The position numbers were made by a program, and so were the translations under genes. Shown here one piece after another: positions 6,851-14,587 of a stretch of 16,728 bases of DNA (position 1 is its first letter; the number at the start of each line of letters is the position of its first letter). The notes beneath the pieces were generated by a model, which saw only the letters and a list, made by a program, of their open reading frames with translations, was not told the DNA's origin and did no database searches. Source of the DNA: Clostridia bacterium (GTDB lineage Bacteria; Bacillota_A; Clostridia; Oscillospirales; CAG-382); contig JAFWWX010000174.1 of assembly GCA_017517985.1 (NCBI GenBank), positions 1 through 16,728 on the forward strand, written 5' to 3'.

Positions 6851-6930
6851 GCAGAATAGATAATAAAAAATATAAAATGTACCTTTTTGCAGTATTTTAA
6901 GAAGAAACCTTGAAAGGATAAATTATAAAT

Positions 6931-8043
6931 ATGGATTATTCCGTTCTTAAAAATGATGAAAAAGCAATATTCGGTTTGCGTTCAATTTACCGCAGATACG
7001 GATATTCTCAGTATAAAATGAGTAAATTCGAGGAGTACGATTTATATGTCCGTAATAAAGACTTCCTCGTGTCGGATAACATTATAACCTTTACCGATAC
7101 AAACGGTAAACTTCTTGCCCTGAAGCCTGACGTTACACTTTCCATTATCAAAAACGGCAAGGATGTACCGGGTGTTATAGAAAAGGTTTACTATAACGAA
7201 AATGTATACAGAGTTTCAAAGGGAAGCCTTCAGTTCAAGGAAATTATGCAAGTCGGACTTGAATGTATCGGTGATATTGATAACTACTGCATTTATGAAG
7301 TGCTAATTCTTGCGGCAGAGAGTCTTGCAAGCATTTCGGAAAAATGTGTACTTGACATTTCTCACCTTGGAATTATATCCGATATTCTTGATTCGCTGGG
7401 TATTTCTGCTGAAACAGAAAAGAAACTTCTTAAGTGTATCGGTGAAAAATCACTTCACGAAATATTAGCAATCTGTAAAAAAGAAGATGCAGATGAGGAG
7501 AAAACAAAACTGCTTGTTGAGGTGGTTGGCACATACGGAAATATAAAAGATGTTATGCCGAAGCTTTCGGAAATTCTTCCGGAGAATAAGTATGTCAAGG
7601 AGCTTGAAAGTATAGTAAATGCACTTTCAAAGACTACTTTTGCGGATAAATTTAGAATTGATTTTTCCGTAATCGGAGATATGAATTATTATAACGGAAT
7701 AGTCTTTAAGGGCTTTGTAGACGGAATACCGAATGGTATACTGTCCGGCGGAAGATACGACAGGCTTATGACTAAAATGGGTAGAAAAAGCGGTGCAATC
7801 GGCTTTGCGGTATACCTTGATATGCTGGAACGCCTTTCTGACAATATGAACGAATACGATGTAGATGCACTTGTTCTGTACGATGATACAACAGATATGA
7901 CTGCACTCTGCGACGCACTGAAGCTGTTTTCAGCAAACGGAAAAACCGTTATGGCGCAGAAAGCAGTTCCGGAAAATATAAAGTACAGACAACTTCTTAA
8001 AATAAAAGAGAGGGGAGTGGAGATAATTGAAAACAATGCTTAA
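6931..8043 (+). CDS. hisZ: ATP phosphoribosyltransferase regulatory subunit
   Basis: HisZ is a catalytically dead histidyl-tRNA synthetase paralogue that activates short HisG and passes on histidine feedback inhibition. It is 370 residues, normal for the family. Class II synthetase-like features are visible: LKPDVTLSI (64-72, the motif 2 region), FKEIMQVGLECIG (102-114) and the motif 3-like SGGRYDRL (272-279). The C-terminal part (about 315-370) is a shortened, degenerate anticodon-binding-like domain, which argues against a true HisRS. It is the first gene of the his operon, with a GAAAGGA site 12 bases before the ATG. Its 3' end overlaps the hisG start. The pairing with a 220-residue HisG is itself diagnostic, since short HisG needs HisZ. 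Confidence 0.93.
   Translation: MDYSVLKNDEKAIFGLRSIYRRYGYSQYKMSKFEEYDLYVRNKDFLVSDNIITFTDTNGKLLALKPDVTLSIIKNGKDVPGVIEKVYYNENVYRVSKGSLQFKEIMQVGLECIGDIDNYCIYEVLILAAESLASISEKCVLDISHLGIISDILDSLGISAETEKKLLKCIGEKSLHEILAICKKEDADEEKTKLLVEVVGTYGNIKDVMPKLSEILPENKYVKELESIVNALSKTTFADKFRIDFSVIGDMNYYNGIVFKGFVDGIPNGILSGGRYDRLMTKMGRKSGAIGFAVYLDMLERLSDNMNEYDVDALVLYDDTTDMTALCDALKLFSANGKTVMAQKAVPENIKYRQLLKIKERGVEIIENNA
8011..8022 (+). promoter_or_regulatory. Ribosome binding site for hisG inside hisZ
   Basis: AGGGGAG (8011-8017) and GGAG (8019-8022) lie 9 and 4 bases before the TTG at 8027, against 18 and 13 bases before the ATG at 8036. The spacing favours the TTG start. Confidence 0.5.
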
Positions 8044-8689
8044 TATAGCGCTTCCCAAGGGAAGACTCGGTGAAAAAGTTTATGCGATGTTTGAAAATGC
8101 AGGACTTGAATGTCCCGAAATCCACGAACCTGGGAGAAAACTTATATTTGAAAACAAGGAAAAGGGTGTCAGATACTTCTGGGTAAAACCCTCGGATGTC
8201 GCAATATATGTTGAAAGAGGCGCAGCTGATATTGGAGTCGCAGGCAAAGATATTCTTCTTGAATATGAGCCTGATATATATGAGCTGCTTGACCTTGATA
8301 TAGGAAAATGCAGAATGGCGGTTGCGGCAAAGAACGAATTTCGTGATAATCCGCAAAAGACTCTGAGAGTTGCAACAAAGTTCGCAAACTGTGCAAGAAA
8401 CTACTACTCAGGACTTGGTCGTGAAATAGATATAATTCATCTGAACGGGTCAATTGAAATAGCACCCATTCTTGATTTATCAGATGTTATAGTTGATATA
8501 GTTGAAACCGGAAGCACACTTAAGGAAAATAATCTGCGTGTATTTGAAGAAATCTTTCCAATAAGTGCAAGACTTATTGTCAATAAAACAAGCTATAAGT
8601 TCAAGAATGACAGAATTGAGGACGCAGCATCAAAGCTTGCAACTGAAGTTGAAAAAATGAAAGCCGAAAAGGCGAAGAAAGAGCAATAA
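8027..8689 (+). CDS. hisG: ATP phosphoribosyltransferase, short-form catalytic subunit
   Basis: HisG catalyses the first committed step, joining PRPP and ATP to give phosphoribosyl-ATP. The 220-residue length marks the short form, which lacks the C-terminal ACT-like regulatory domain and works with HisZ. Visible motifs are IALPKGRLGEKVY (7-19), GVAGKDIL (70-77) and the PRPP-binding stretch DIVETGSTLKENNL (157-170). The start is uncertain. The TTG at 8027, inside the end of hisZ, has an AGGGGAG site 9 bases upstream; an ATG three codons later (8036) is spaced less well. The tail is Lys/Glu-rich. The 17 bp overlap with hisZ implies coupled translation and matched amounts of the two subunits. 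Confidence 0.95.
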   Translation: MKTMLNIALPKGRLGEKVYAMFENAGLECPEIHEPGRKLIFENKEKGVRYFWVKPSDVAIYVERGAADIGVAGKDILLEYEPDIYELLDLDIGKCRMAVAAKNEFRDNPQKTLRVATKFANCARNYYSGLGREIDIIHLNGSIEIAPILDLSDVIVDIVETGSTLKENNLRVFEEIFPISARLIVNKTSYKFKNDRIEDAASKLATEVEKMKAEKAKKEQ

Positions 8690-8706
8690 CACGGATTGGA
8701 GAAAAA

Positions 8707-9984
8707 ATGATAAGGATAATGAAATACGGCGAAGTTCCGAACAGTGAAATTTTCGCAAGAGGTGAAAGCGGAACAAATGTTGAGGAAATCGTCAGCGATA
8801 TTATCGCAAATGTCCGAAATAACGGAGACAAGGCACTTTTTGAATACTGTGAAAAGTTTGATAAGGCAAAGCTTGACAGCCTTCTTGTAAGCAAAGAGGA
8901 AATAGATGAAGCGTTATTACTTGTTGAACCGAAATTTCTTGAGATTCTTGAAAAGGCAGCAAAGAACATAAGAAAGTTCCACGAAAAGCAGGTAAGAAAC
9001 AGTTTTATTATAAATGACGAAAACGGAATAGTGGTCGGACAGAAAGTAATACCTGTTGACAGAGCAGGTCTTTATGTGCCGGGTGGTACTGCAGCATATC
9101 CATCTACCGTTCTTATGGATGCAATACCTGCAAAAATTGCAGGATGCCGTGAGGTTGTAATTGTAACTCCTCCCAATAATGAGGGAAAGGTAAATCCGGT
9201 AATTCTTGCGGCGGCGAAAATTGCGGGTGTTGATAAAATATTCAAAGTCGGCGGAGCTCAGGCTGTTGCAGCACTTGCATATGGTACTGAGTCAGTTCCG
9301 AAGGTTGATAAGATTGTAGGTCCCGGAAATGCATTCGTTGCTGAAGCCAAGAAGCAGGTTTACGGAGTTGTTTCGATAGATATGATTGCAGGACCCAGTG
9401 AAATTCTTGTTGTTGCTGACGGAAAATCAAATCCCCGTCACGTTGCGGCAGACCTTCTTTCACAGGCAGAGCACGATAAGATGGCAAGTGCAGTTCTTGT
9501 TACTGATTCCTATGAGCTTGCAGAAAAGGTAAGGGACGAGATAGAAGTACAGCTGAAATCTCTTGAACGCGAAGAAATTGCAAGAGTTTCAATTGATGAT
9601 AACGGCAAGATAATAGTTGCAGATACACTTGATGTTGCAATAGAAATTGCAAATGAAATAGCACCCGAGCATCTTGAACTTTGTGTTGATAATCCTTTTG
9701 ATTATCTGGATGCAATTCGTCATGCAGGTTCAATCTTTATGGGAAGAAACTGTCCCGAAGCATTGGGTGACTATTTTGCAGGTCCCAATCATACACTTCC
9801 CACAAGTGGTACTGCAAGATTTTCAAGTCCGTTGTCAGTTGACGATTTTGTTAAGAAAACACAGTACACTTACTATACAAAAGAAGCACTCTCAAAGGTT
9901 GCAAGAGATGTTGAATTTTTTGCAACAAAAGAGGGACTTACAGCTCACGCAAAGAGTGCTGTTGTAAGACTTGAGGATGAGTAA
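8707..9984 (+). CDS. hisD: Histidinol dehydrogenase
   Basis: HisD oxidises L-histidinol to L-histidine in two NAD-dependent steps, the last in the pathway. At 425 residues it is full length. The zinc ligands of the family are all visible: Gln253 and His256 in SQAEHDK, Asp355 in GDYFAGPNHT, and His414 near the C-terminus (LTAHAKS). The catalytic Glu321-His322 pair lies in IAPEHLEL. The nucleotide-binding part carries GLYVPGGTAAYPSTVLM (121-137) and GPGNAF (205-210). It starts 17 bases after hisG with GGAG 5 bases before its ATG. A 69 bp gap with a small hairpin separates it from hisC, one of the longer gaps in the operon. Confidence 0.97.
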   Translation: MIRIMKYGEVPNSEIFARGESGTNVEEIVSDIIANVRNNGDKALFEYCEKFDKAKLDSLLVSKEEIDEALLLVEPKFLEILEKAAKNIRKFHEKQVRNSFIINDENGIVVGQKVIPVDRAGLYVPGGTAAYPSTVLMDAIPAKIAGCREVVIVTPPNNEGKVNPVILAAAKIAGVDKIFKVGGAQAVAALAYGTESVPKVDKIVGPGNAFVAEAKKQVYGVVSIDMIAGPSEILVVADGKSNPRHVAADLLSQAEHDKMASAVLVTDSYELAEKVRDEIEVQLKSLEREEIARVSIDDNGKIIVADTLDVAIEIANEIAPEHLELCVDNPFDYLDAIRHAGSIFMGRNCPEALGDYFAGPNHTLPTSGTARFSSPLSVDDFVKKTQYTYYTKEALSKVARDVEFFATKEGLTAHAKSAVVRLEDE

Positions 9985-10053
9985 GAAATTTGAAATTGAG
10001 GTCGAAAACTTGGTTTTCCTAATGCTTTTTTACCCAGTAAAGGATATTAAAAA

Positions 10054-11109
10054 ATGAGCAGATTTTTCAGTTCAAAATATAAGAGCTTAACTCCATATAC
10101 CCCCGGCGAGCAGCCAAAGGATATGAAATATATAAAGCTAAATACAAATGAATCTCCCTTTCCACCGTCGGAAAATGCGATAAAGAAAGCAAGCGAAGCG
10201 TCAGAAAATCTTCAGCTTTATTCAGATCCGGAATGTAGAGTACTTTCGGAAAAGCTTGCAAATACACTCGGAGTTGATTGCACCGAAGTACTTTGCACAA
10301 ACGGCTCTGACGAGATTCTGAATTTTGCATTTATGGCTTTCTGTGACAGTGAGCATCCGGCGGCGTTTCCGGACATTACATATGGTTTTTACCCGGTGTT
10401 TGCACAGATAAACAATATTCCCTATACAGAAATTCCTCTTAAAGAAGATTTTACAATAGATGTAACTGACTATTTGGGAATTAACAAAACAATCTTTATT
10501 GCAAATCCCAATGCACCCACGGGAATAGCTCTGTCAAGAGATAAAATTGAAGAAATAATAAAGTCCAATCCCGATAATATTGTTGTGGTGGATGAAGCAT
10601 ATGTTGACTTTGGTGCAGAAAGTTGCGTTCCGCTTATCAAGAAGTACGATAACCTGCTTGTAACAGGAACATTTTCAAAATCTCGTTCAATGGCAGGAGC
10701 AAGACTTGGCTTTGGCGTCGGCTGTGCATCGCTTATTAATGACCTTAATACAATTAAGTATTCCACAAATCCCTACAACGTAAACCGTATGACAATGGCG
10801 GCAGGTGTCGGTGCTCTTGAAGATAAGGAGTATTTTGAAAATAACTGCAAATACATAATGGACACAAGAGCCTATACCGTGGAAAAGCTCACACAGCTTG
10901 GCTTTGAAACACTGGATTCTTCCACAAACTTTGTGTTCGCAAAGCACCCCGCAGTATCAGGGCAGCTTATATATGAAAAGCTTAAGGAAAAGGGCATTCT
11001 TGTACGACATTTTAAGAATGAAAGAATCTGTGAATATAACCGTATCACAATCGGTACAAAGGAACAGATGGATACCCTTATTGCAGAGCTTTGTGAAATT
11101 GTTAAATAA
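10054..11109 (+). CDS. hisC: Histidinol-phosphate aminotransferase
   Basis: HisC is a PLP enzyme that converts imidazole-acetol phosphate and glutamate to L-histidinol phosphate. Its 351 residues fit the class II aminotransferase fold-type I family. Visible landmarks are LNTNESPFPPS (29-39), YSDPECRVL (56-64), NPNAPTG (151-157), DEAYVDF (180-186) and the Schiff-base Lys209 in GTFSKSRSMAGARLGF. The C-terminal GILVRHF and RITIGT pieces include the substrate-phosphate-binding Arg region. AAAGGA precedes the ATG. In the operon it lies between hisD and hisB. A broader role in aromatic amino acid transamination is known for some HisC proteins, but nothing here indicates it. Confidence 0.96.
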   Translation: MSRFFSSKYKSLTPYTPGEQPKDMKYIKLNTNESPFPPSENAIKKASEASENLQLYSDPECRVLSEKLANTLGVDCTEVLCTNGSDEILNFAFMAFCDSEHPAAFPDITYGFYPVFAQINNIPYTEIPLKEDFTIDVTDYLGINKTIFIANPNAPTGIALSRDKIEEIIKSNPDNIVVVDEAYVDFGAESCVPLIKKYDNLLVTGTFSKSRSMAGARLGFGVGCASLINDLNTIKYSTNPYNVNRMTMAAGVGALEDKEYFENNCKYIMDTRAYTVEKLTQLGFETLDSSTNFVFAKHPAVSGQLIYEKLKEKGILVRHFKNERICEYNRITIGTKEQMDTLIAELCEIVK

Positions 11110-11129
11110 TCCGAAAGGAAGAAATAATA

Positions 11130-11717
11130 ATGAGAACTTCAGAAATTATACGAAACACAGCTGAAACTAAAATTGAGCTATCCATTAATCTTGACGGAAC
11201 AGGTGAAAACGAAATATATACAGGCTGTGGTTTTATAGACCACATGCTTACTCTTTTTGCAAAACACGGCAGATTTGACCTTACAGTAAAATGTGAGGGA
11301 GATGTATATGTGGATTATCACCACACAGCTGAAGATATCGGAATTTGTCTTGGAAAGGCGTTTAATGAAGCACTTGGCGATAAGAGAGGAATTGTTCGTT
11401 ATGGCAGTATGATTCTTCCCATGGATGAAGCACTCATACTTTCCGCTGTTGATATATCCGGAAGAAGCTGTCTTGTTTATGACCTTGATATTCCGACAGA
11501 AAAGGTAGGCGACTTTGATACAGAGCTTTGCAAAGAGTTCTGGCTTGGCTTTACAAGAAATGCACTCATGACACTTCACATAAAACAACTTGCAGGTGAA
11601 AACTCTCACCACATAATTGAAGGTGCGTTCAAATCTGTTGCTCGCTCTTTGAAATCTGCGTGTGCGGTTGATAGTGATTTTGCAGATGAGATTCCCTCAA
11701 CAAAAGGAGTACTTTGA
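11130..11717 (+). CDS. hisB: Imidazoleglycerol-phosphate dehydratase
   Basis: HisB dehydrates imidazole-glycerol phosphate to imidazole-acetol phosphate using manganese. It is the monofunctional 195-residue form, without the HAD phosphatase domain of the E. coli fusion; the phosphatase step is left to hisK further on. Visible motifs are GFIDHMLTLFAKHGRFD (34-50), the metal-binding HHTAED (64-69) and SHHIIEGAFK (159-168), which together supply the His/Glu ligands of the two metals. An AAAGGAAG site precedes the ATG, 20 bases after hisC. Its stop codon lies 3 bases before the hisH start, and the hisH ribosome site is inside its last codons. Confidence 0.96.
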   Translation: MRTSEIIRNTAETKIELSINLDGTGENEIYTGCGFIDHMLTLFAKHGRFDLTVKCEGDVYVDYHHTAEDIGICLGKAFNEALGDKRGIVRYGSMILPMDEALILSAVDISGRSCLVYDLDIPTEKVGDFDTELCKEFWLGFTRNALMTLHIKQLAGENSHHIIEGAFKSVARSLKSACAVDSDFADEIPSTKGVL

Positions 11718-11720
11718 TTA

Positions 11721-12332
11721 ATGATAGCAATAGTAGACTATGGCGTAGGAAATCTTTTCTCGTTAAAATCATCTTTTGCAAAAATTGGCGCAGAGGTGAT
11801 TGTCACAGGAGATGAAAAAGTTATCCGTAGCGCAGATAAGATAATACTTCCCGGCGTTGGTGCTTTTGGAGATGCTGCAACAAAACTTAAAGAAAGTGGT
11901 CTTGCGGAAGTTGTCGTTTCAGAAGCGAAGGCAGGCAAGCCCGTTATGGGAATTTGTCTTGGTATGCAGCTTCTTTTTGAAAAGAGTTTTGAGTATGGCG
12001 AACACGAGGGGCTTGGACTTCTTAAGGGTTCTGTTGTACCTATGAAGGGCATAATACCGGATAATCTTAAGATTCCGCACATCGGCTGGAATGCACTTGA
12101 TTTTACAGATAAAGAGAGCAAACTGTTCAGATTTATAAAGAATGGTGACTTTGTGTACTTTGTTCATTCATACTATGCGACTGACTGCGATGAAGATGTA
12201 ATAGCCTATGCAGAATACGGAGCAAACTTGTGTGCTGCAGTAGAGCGTGGAAATGTCTTTGGCTGCCAGTTCCACCCGGAAAAGAGCGGAGATGTGGGGC
12301 TTAGTATACTGCGAGGCTTTTGCGAACTGTAA
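11721..12332 (+). CDS. hisH: Imidazole glycerol phosphate synthase, glutaminase subunit
   Basis: HisH is a class I glutamine amidotransferase that releases ammonia from glutamine and delivers it through a tunnel to HisF. At 203 residues it is full length. The catalytic triad is visible: Cys79 in GICLGMQ, with His185 and Glu187 in FHPEKS. PGVGAFGD (44-51) forms the oxyanion/glutamine-binding region. AAGGAG at 11704-11709 lies 11 bases before the ATG. It is followed by a palindromic repeat before hisA, not directly by its partner hisF. Confidence 0.97.
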   Translation: MIAIVDYGVGNLFSLKSSFAKIGAEVIVTGDEKVIRSADKIILPGVGAFGDAATKLKESGLAEVVVSEAKAGKPVMGICLGMQLLFEKSFEYGEHEGLGLLKGSVVPMKGIIPDNLKIPHIGWNALDFTDKESKLFRFIKNGDFVYFVHSYYATDCDEDVIAYAEYGANLCAAVERGNVFGCQFHPEKSGDVGLSILRGFCEL

Positions 12333-12337
12333 GATAA

Positions 12338-12356
12338 TTAATGCACTATGCATTAA
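12338..12356. repeat. Palindromic element between hisH and hisA
   Basis: TTAATGCA (12338-12345) and TGCATTAA (12349-12356) form a perfect inverted repeat around CTA. It begins 5 bases after the hisH stop. The TTAATGCA word and the nearby AATTAG also occur in the repeat after hisF, so the two are probably related intergenic elements. Confidence 0.6.
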
Positions 12357-12367
12357 CAATTAGAATC

Positions 12368-12372
12368 GGAGG
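12368..12372 (+). promoter_or_regulatory. Ribosome binding site deciding the hisA start
   Basis: GGAGG lies 4 bases before the ATG at 12377. It excludes the in-frame ATG at 12341, which lies inside the palindromic repeat and would add 12 residues unlike the family. Confidence 0.7.
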
Positions 12373-12376
12373 ATTT

Positions 12377-13090
12377 ATGTTAATTTTTCCTGCAATAGAC
12401 CTTTTAGGAGGAAAAGCAGTGCGCCTTTTCAAAGGCGATTACAATGAGGTTACCGTATACAGCGAAAGACCCTGGGAAATAGCAGAGGACTTTTATAAAA
12501 GTGGCGCTGAATGGATTCATATCGTTGACCTTGAAGGCGCAAAAAGCGGTGGCACACCCAATATTGAAACAATAAAAAAGATAGTTTCCACAACAGGACT
12601 CAAAGCAGAAGTCGGTGGTGGTATACGAAGTCTTGAAGTTATAGAAAAATATATAAACGCAGGCGTATCAAGAGTGATACTCGGTACAGCGGCAGTAACG
12701 GACGAAGAATTTCTTCTTGAGGCTGCAGCAAAATACGGCGATAAAATTGCCGTTGGCGTTGATATAAAAGACGGCTATGTCGCAATAAAAGGATGGACTG
12801 AAAAAAGTGGCTACGAGTGCTTTGAGTTCTGCGAGAAGATGCAGAATATCGGCATTTCAACACTTATCTGCACAGATATTTCAAAGGACGGTGCGATGAT
12901 GGGTACAAACCATGAGTTGTATCGTGAACTTTCTGGCCGTTTCGGAATGAATATTATTGCATCAGGCGGAGTATCATCAATGGATGATATAAAGAAACTT
13001 CGCAGACTTGATATTTATGGTGCAATAATAGGTAAAGCCTATTATACAGGCGCAATAAATATACGCGAAGCTGTGGAGGAGGCAAAATGA
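12377..13090 (+). CDS. hisA: ProFAR isomerase (phosphoribosylformimino-AICAR-P isomerase)
   Basis: HisA opens the aminoaldose of ProFAR to the aminoketose PRFAR, an Amadori rearrangement, in a single (beta/alpha)8 barrel. From the chosen start it is 237 residues. The N-terminus FPAIDLLGGKAVRL carries catalytic Asp8, and the mid-barrel VGVDIKDGYVAIKGW carries Asp129. Phosphate-binding glycine stretches VGGGIRS and IIASGGVSS are present in the two barrel halves, as in HisF. The short distance from GGAGG supports this start. The stop overlaps the hisF start by 4 bp (ATGA), so HisA and HisF, which act in consecutive steps, are translationally coupled. Confidence 0.96.
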   Translation: MLIFPAIDLLGGKAVRLFKGDYNEVTVYSERPWEIAEDFYKSGAEWIHIVDLEGAKSGGTPNIETIKKIVSTTGLKAEVGGGIRSLEVIEKYINAGVSRVILGTAAVTDEEFLLEAAAKYGDKIAVGVDIKDGYVAIKGWTEKSGYECFEFCEKMQNIGISTLICTDISKDGAMMGTNHELYRELSGRFGMNIIASGGVSSMDDIKKLRRLDIYGAIIGKAYYTGAINIREAVEEAK

Positions 13091-13845
13091 TAACAAAAAG
13101 AATTATTCCCTGCCTTGATGTAAAAGGTGGCAGGGTAGTAAAGGGAGTAAACTTCCAGGGACTTTCGGATGTTTCATCTCCTGTTGAACTTGCAAAATAT
13201 TACAGCCAATGCGGAGCAGACGAGCTTGTATTTTACGATATAACGGCATCCTCAGACGGTCGCGCGATTTTTACCGATATTCTTTGTGAAACCGCAAGAT
13301 CTGTTTTTATTCCATTGACAGTAGGTGGTGGAATCAATACAGTTAAGGACTTTGACAGAGTACTCAAATGCGGTGCGGATAAAGTCAGCGTAAATTCCGG
13401 TGCTATAAAAAATCCAAACCTTATTTTCGAGGCGGCAAAAAGATATGGCGACCAGTGTGTTGTTATCTCTGCGGATGTGAAAAGGGTAGACGGTGTATTC
13501 AGAGTGTTTGCCAAAGGTGGCAGAGAAAATACAGGTATGGAAGCAATTTCCTGGATAAAAAGATGCGTTGATAACGGTGCCGGCGAGGTTGTTCTTAACT
13601 CCATAGATACGGATGGTGTTAAGGGTGGATTTGACCTTGAAATGCTTGAGGCTGTATGTAATGTGGTTGATGTTCCGGTTATAGCTTCGGGCGGCGCAGG
13701 AAAAATATCTGATTTTACAGAGCTTTTTAAAACTCTGCCCAAGGTTGACGCAGGACTTGCAGCATCTATATTCCATTTTGGCGAAGTTAAAATTTCGGAT
13801 TTAAAAGCGGAACTCAAGAATAACGGTATACCGGTGAGAGTTTGA
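13087..13845 (+). CDS. hisF: Imidazole glycerol phosphate synthase, cyclase subunit
   Basis: HisF uses ammonia from HisH to turn PRFAR into imidazole-glycerol phosphate and AICAR. It is 252 residues, a full (beta/alpha)8 barrel. Catalytic Asp11 is in IPCLDVKGGRVVKG and Asp130 in ISADVKRVDG. Phosphate-binding motifs are TVGGGINT and IASGGAGK. The product AICAR feeds purine synthesis. It starts within the last four bases of hisA. A tandem-repeat element then separates it from hisIE, the only other long gap in the second half of the operon. Confidence 0.97.
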   Translation: MITKRIIPCLDVKGGRVVKGVNFQGLSDVSSPVELAKYYSQCGADELVFYDITASSDGRAIFTDILCETARSVFIPLTVGGGINTVKDFDRVLKCGADKVSVNSGAIKNPNLIFEAAKRYGDQCVVISADVKRVDGVFRVFAKGGRENTGMEAISWIKRCVDNGAGEVVLNSIDTDGVKGGFDLEMLEAVCNVVDVPVIASGGAGKISDFTELFKTLPKVDAGLAASIFHFGEVKISDLKAELKNNGIPVRV

Positions 13846-13849
13846 GTTT

Positions 13850-13899
13850 TAATGCATAATGCGTAATGCATAATTAGGGTTGATTTGTTCTGCAAATCA
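13850..13899. repeat. Tandem heptamer plus hairpin between hisF and hisIE
   Basis: Three 7-base units, TAATGCA, TAATGCG and TAATGCA (13850-13870), run head to tail and are followed by TAATTAG. A perfect 7 bp stem comes next, TGATTTG (13881-13887) with CAAATCA (13893-13899). It begins 5 bases after the hisF stop and ends before the hisIE ribosome site. It resembles the short AT-rich intergenic repeats scattered in many clostridial genomes; that likeness is from memory and untested. Confidence 0.6.
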
Positions 13900-13927
13900 T
13901 AGTTTTGAAAATGTGAGGTAAATTACT

Positions 13928-14587
13928 GTGATTATTAATTTTAATATTGAAGAACTTAAATTTGACGATAAGGGGCTTATTCCTGCGATAGTTGTTGATG
14001 CAATTACAAAGAAAGTGCTGACTCTTGCATATATGAATAAAGAGAGTCTTGGAATATCTCTTGAAAAGGAACTTACATGCTTCTGGTCAAGAAGTCGTAA
14101 GGAGCTGTGGCTCAAGGGCGAACATAGCGGTAATGTTCAGCACATAGTGTCAATTACTGCAGATTGCGATAAGGATGCACTTGTGGTAATGGTAGAAAAG
14201 GACGGACCTGCCTGCCACACAGGTACAGATTCCTGCTTTACAAAGAGAATTGCCGAAAGCGAAAATCTTACCGAATTTTCCTACGAGGGACTTCTTGAAC
14301 TTATAAAGGGCAGAAAAACAGACAAGAAGGAAGGTTCGTATACAACATATCTTTTTGAAAAAGGCGTGGATAAAATTCTCAAGAAGATAGGCGAAGAAAG
14401 TACAGAAGTTATCATTGCTGCAAAGGCTGAGGATAAGAAAGAAACAATCTATGAAATAGCAGATCTTGCATATCACGTGATGGTGCTTATGGTTGAGATG
14501 GGAATTTCCCTTGAGGATATTCATCGCGAGCTTGCTTCAAGACACGTTATTGACCATAAGGTTAAGCAGGAGAAAATGACAAAATGA
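13928..14587 (+). CDS. hisIE: Bifunctional phosphoribosyl-AMP cyclohydrolase / phosphoribosyl-ATP pyrophosphatase
   Basis: This fusion carries the second and third pathway steps. The HisI half (about 1-115) opens the adenine ring of PR-AMP. It shows [19 protein letters not shown] (51-69), the Mg/Zn site DCDKD (79-83) and zinc cysteines Cys96 and Cys103 in CHTGTDSCF. The HisE half (about 125-212) removes pyrophosphate from PR-ATP and has the all-alpha MazG-like signature [12 protein letters not shown] (155-166) and EIADLAYH (176-183). The start is GTG at 13928, with GAGG 9 bases upstream; homology begins right there. Total length of 219 residues fits the bifunctional family. Its end overlaps hisK by 4 bp. 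Confidence 0.95.
   Translation: MIINFNIEELKFDDKGLIPAIVVDAITKKVLTLAYMNKESLGISLEKELTCFWSRSRKELWLKGEHSGNVQHIVSITADCDKDALVVMVEKDGPACHTGTDSCFTKRIAESENLTEFSYEGLLELIKGRKTDKKEGSYTTYLFEKGVDKILKKIGEESTEVIIAAKAEDKKETIYEIADLAYHVMVLMVEMGISLEDIHRELASRHVIDHKVKQEKMTK

Larger units (their letters stand above)
6463..6930. other. Gene-free control region upstream of hisZ
   Basis: No credible coding region lies in this stretch. The part to about 6700 is very AT-rich and holds promoter-like elements on the plus strand: TTGACA at 6549-6554 with only a weak -10; an extended -10 TG-T-TATAAT at 6631-6639; and a good pair at 6663-6691. Bases 6749-6812 can form three hairpins in a row. The best his promoter and its palindrome lie at 6816-6850. 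I found no T-box specifier or antiterminator sequence and no riboswitch class I recognise. Confidence 0.6.

Noticed and set aside
6698..6930. T-box leader for the his operon
   Set aside because: T-boxes are common in front of his genes in Firmicutes, but I see no GGGTGG-type antiterminator core, no terminator hairpin with T-run just before hisZ and no stem I pattern. AAAGTGGTAG at 6779-6788 is only a weak likeness, and its TGGT would not match the C discriminator of bacterial tRNA-His.
9985..10053. Attenuator between hisD and hisC
   Set aside because: GAAAAC/GTTTTC (10004-10018) has a 3-base loop, and the six-T run begins 7 bases after the stem. This is too weak and too distant for a standard terminator.
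12341..12376. Extended N-terminus of HisA from ATG 12341
   Set aside because: The added 12 residues come from the palindromic repeat, lack a ribosome site, and precede the conserved N-terminus of the family.
13233..13895. Open frame of 220 codons on the minus strand
   Set aside because: It is antisense to hisF, whose catalytic residues and full-length barrel are evident.
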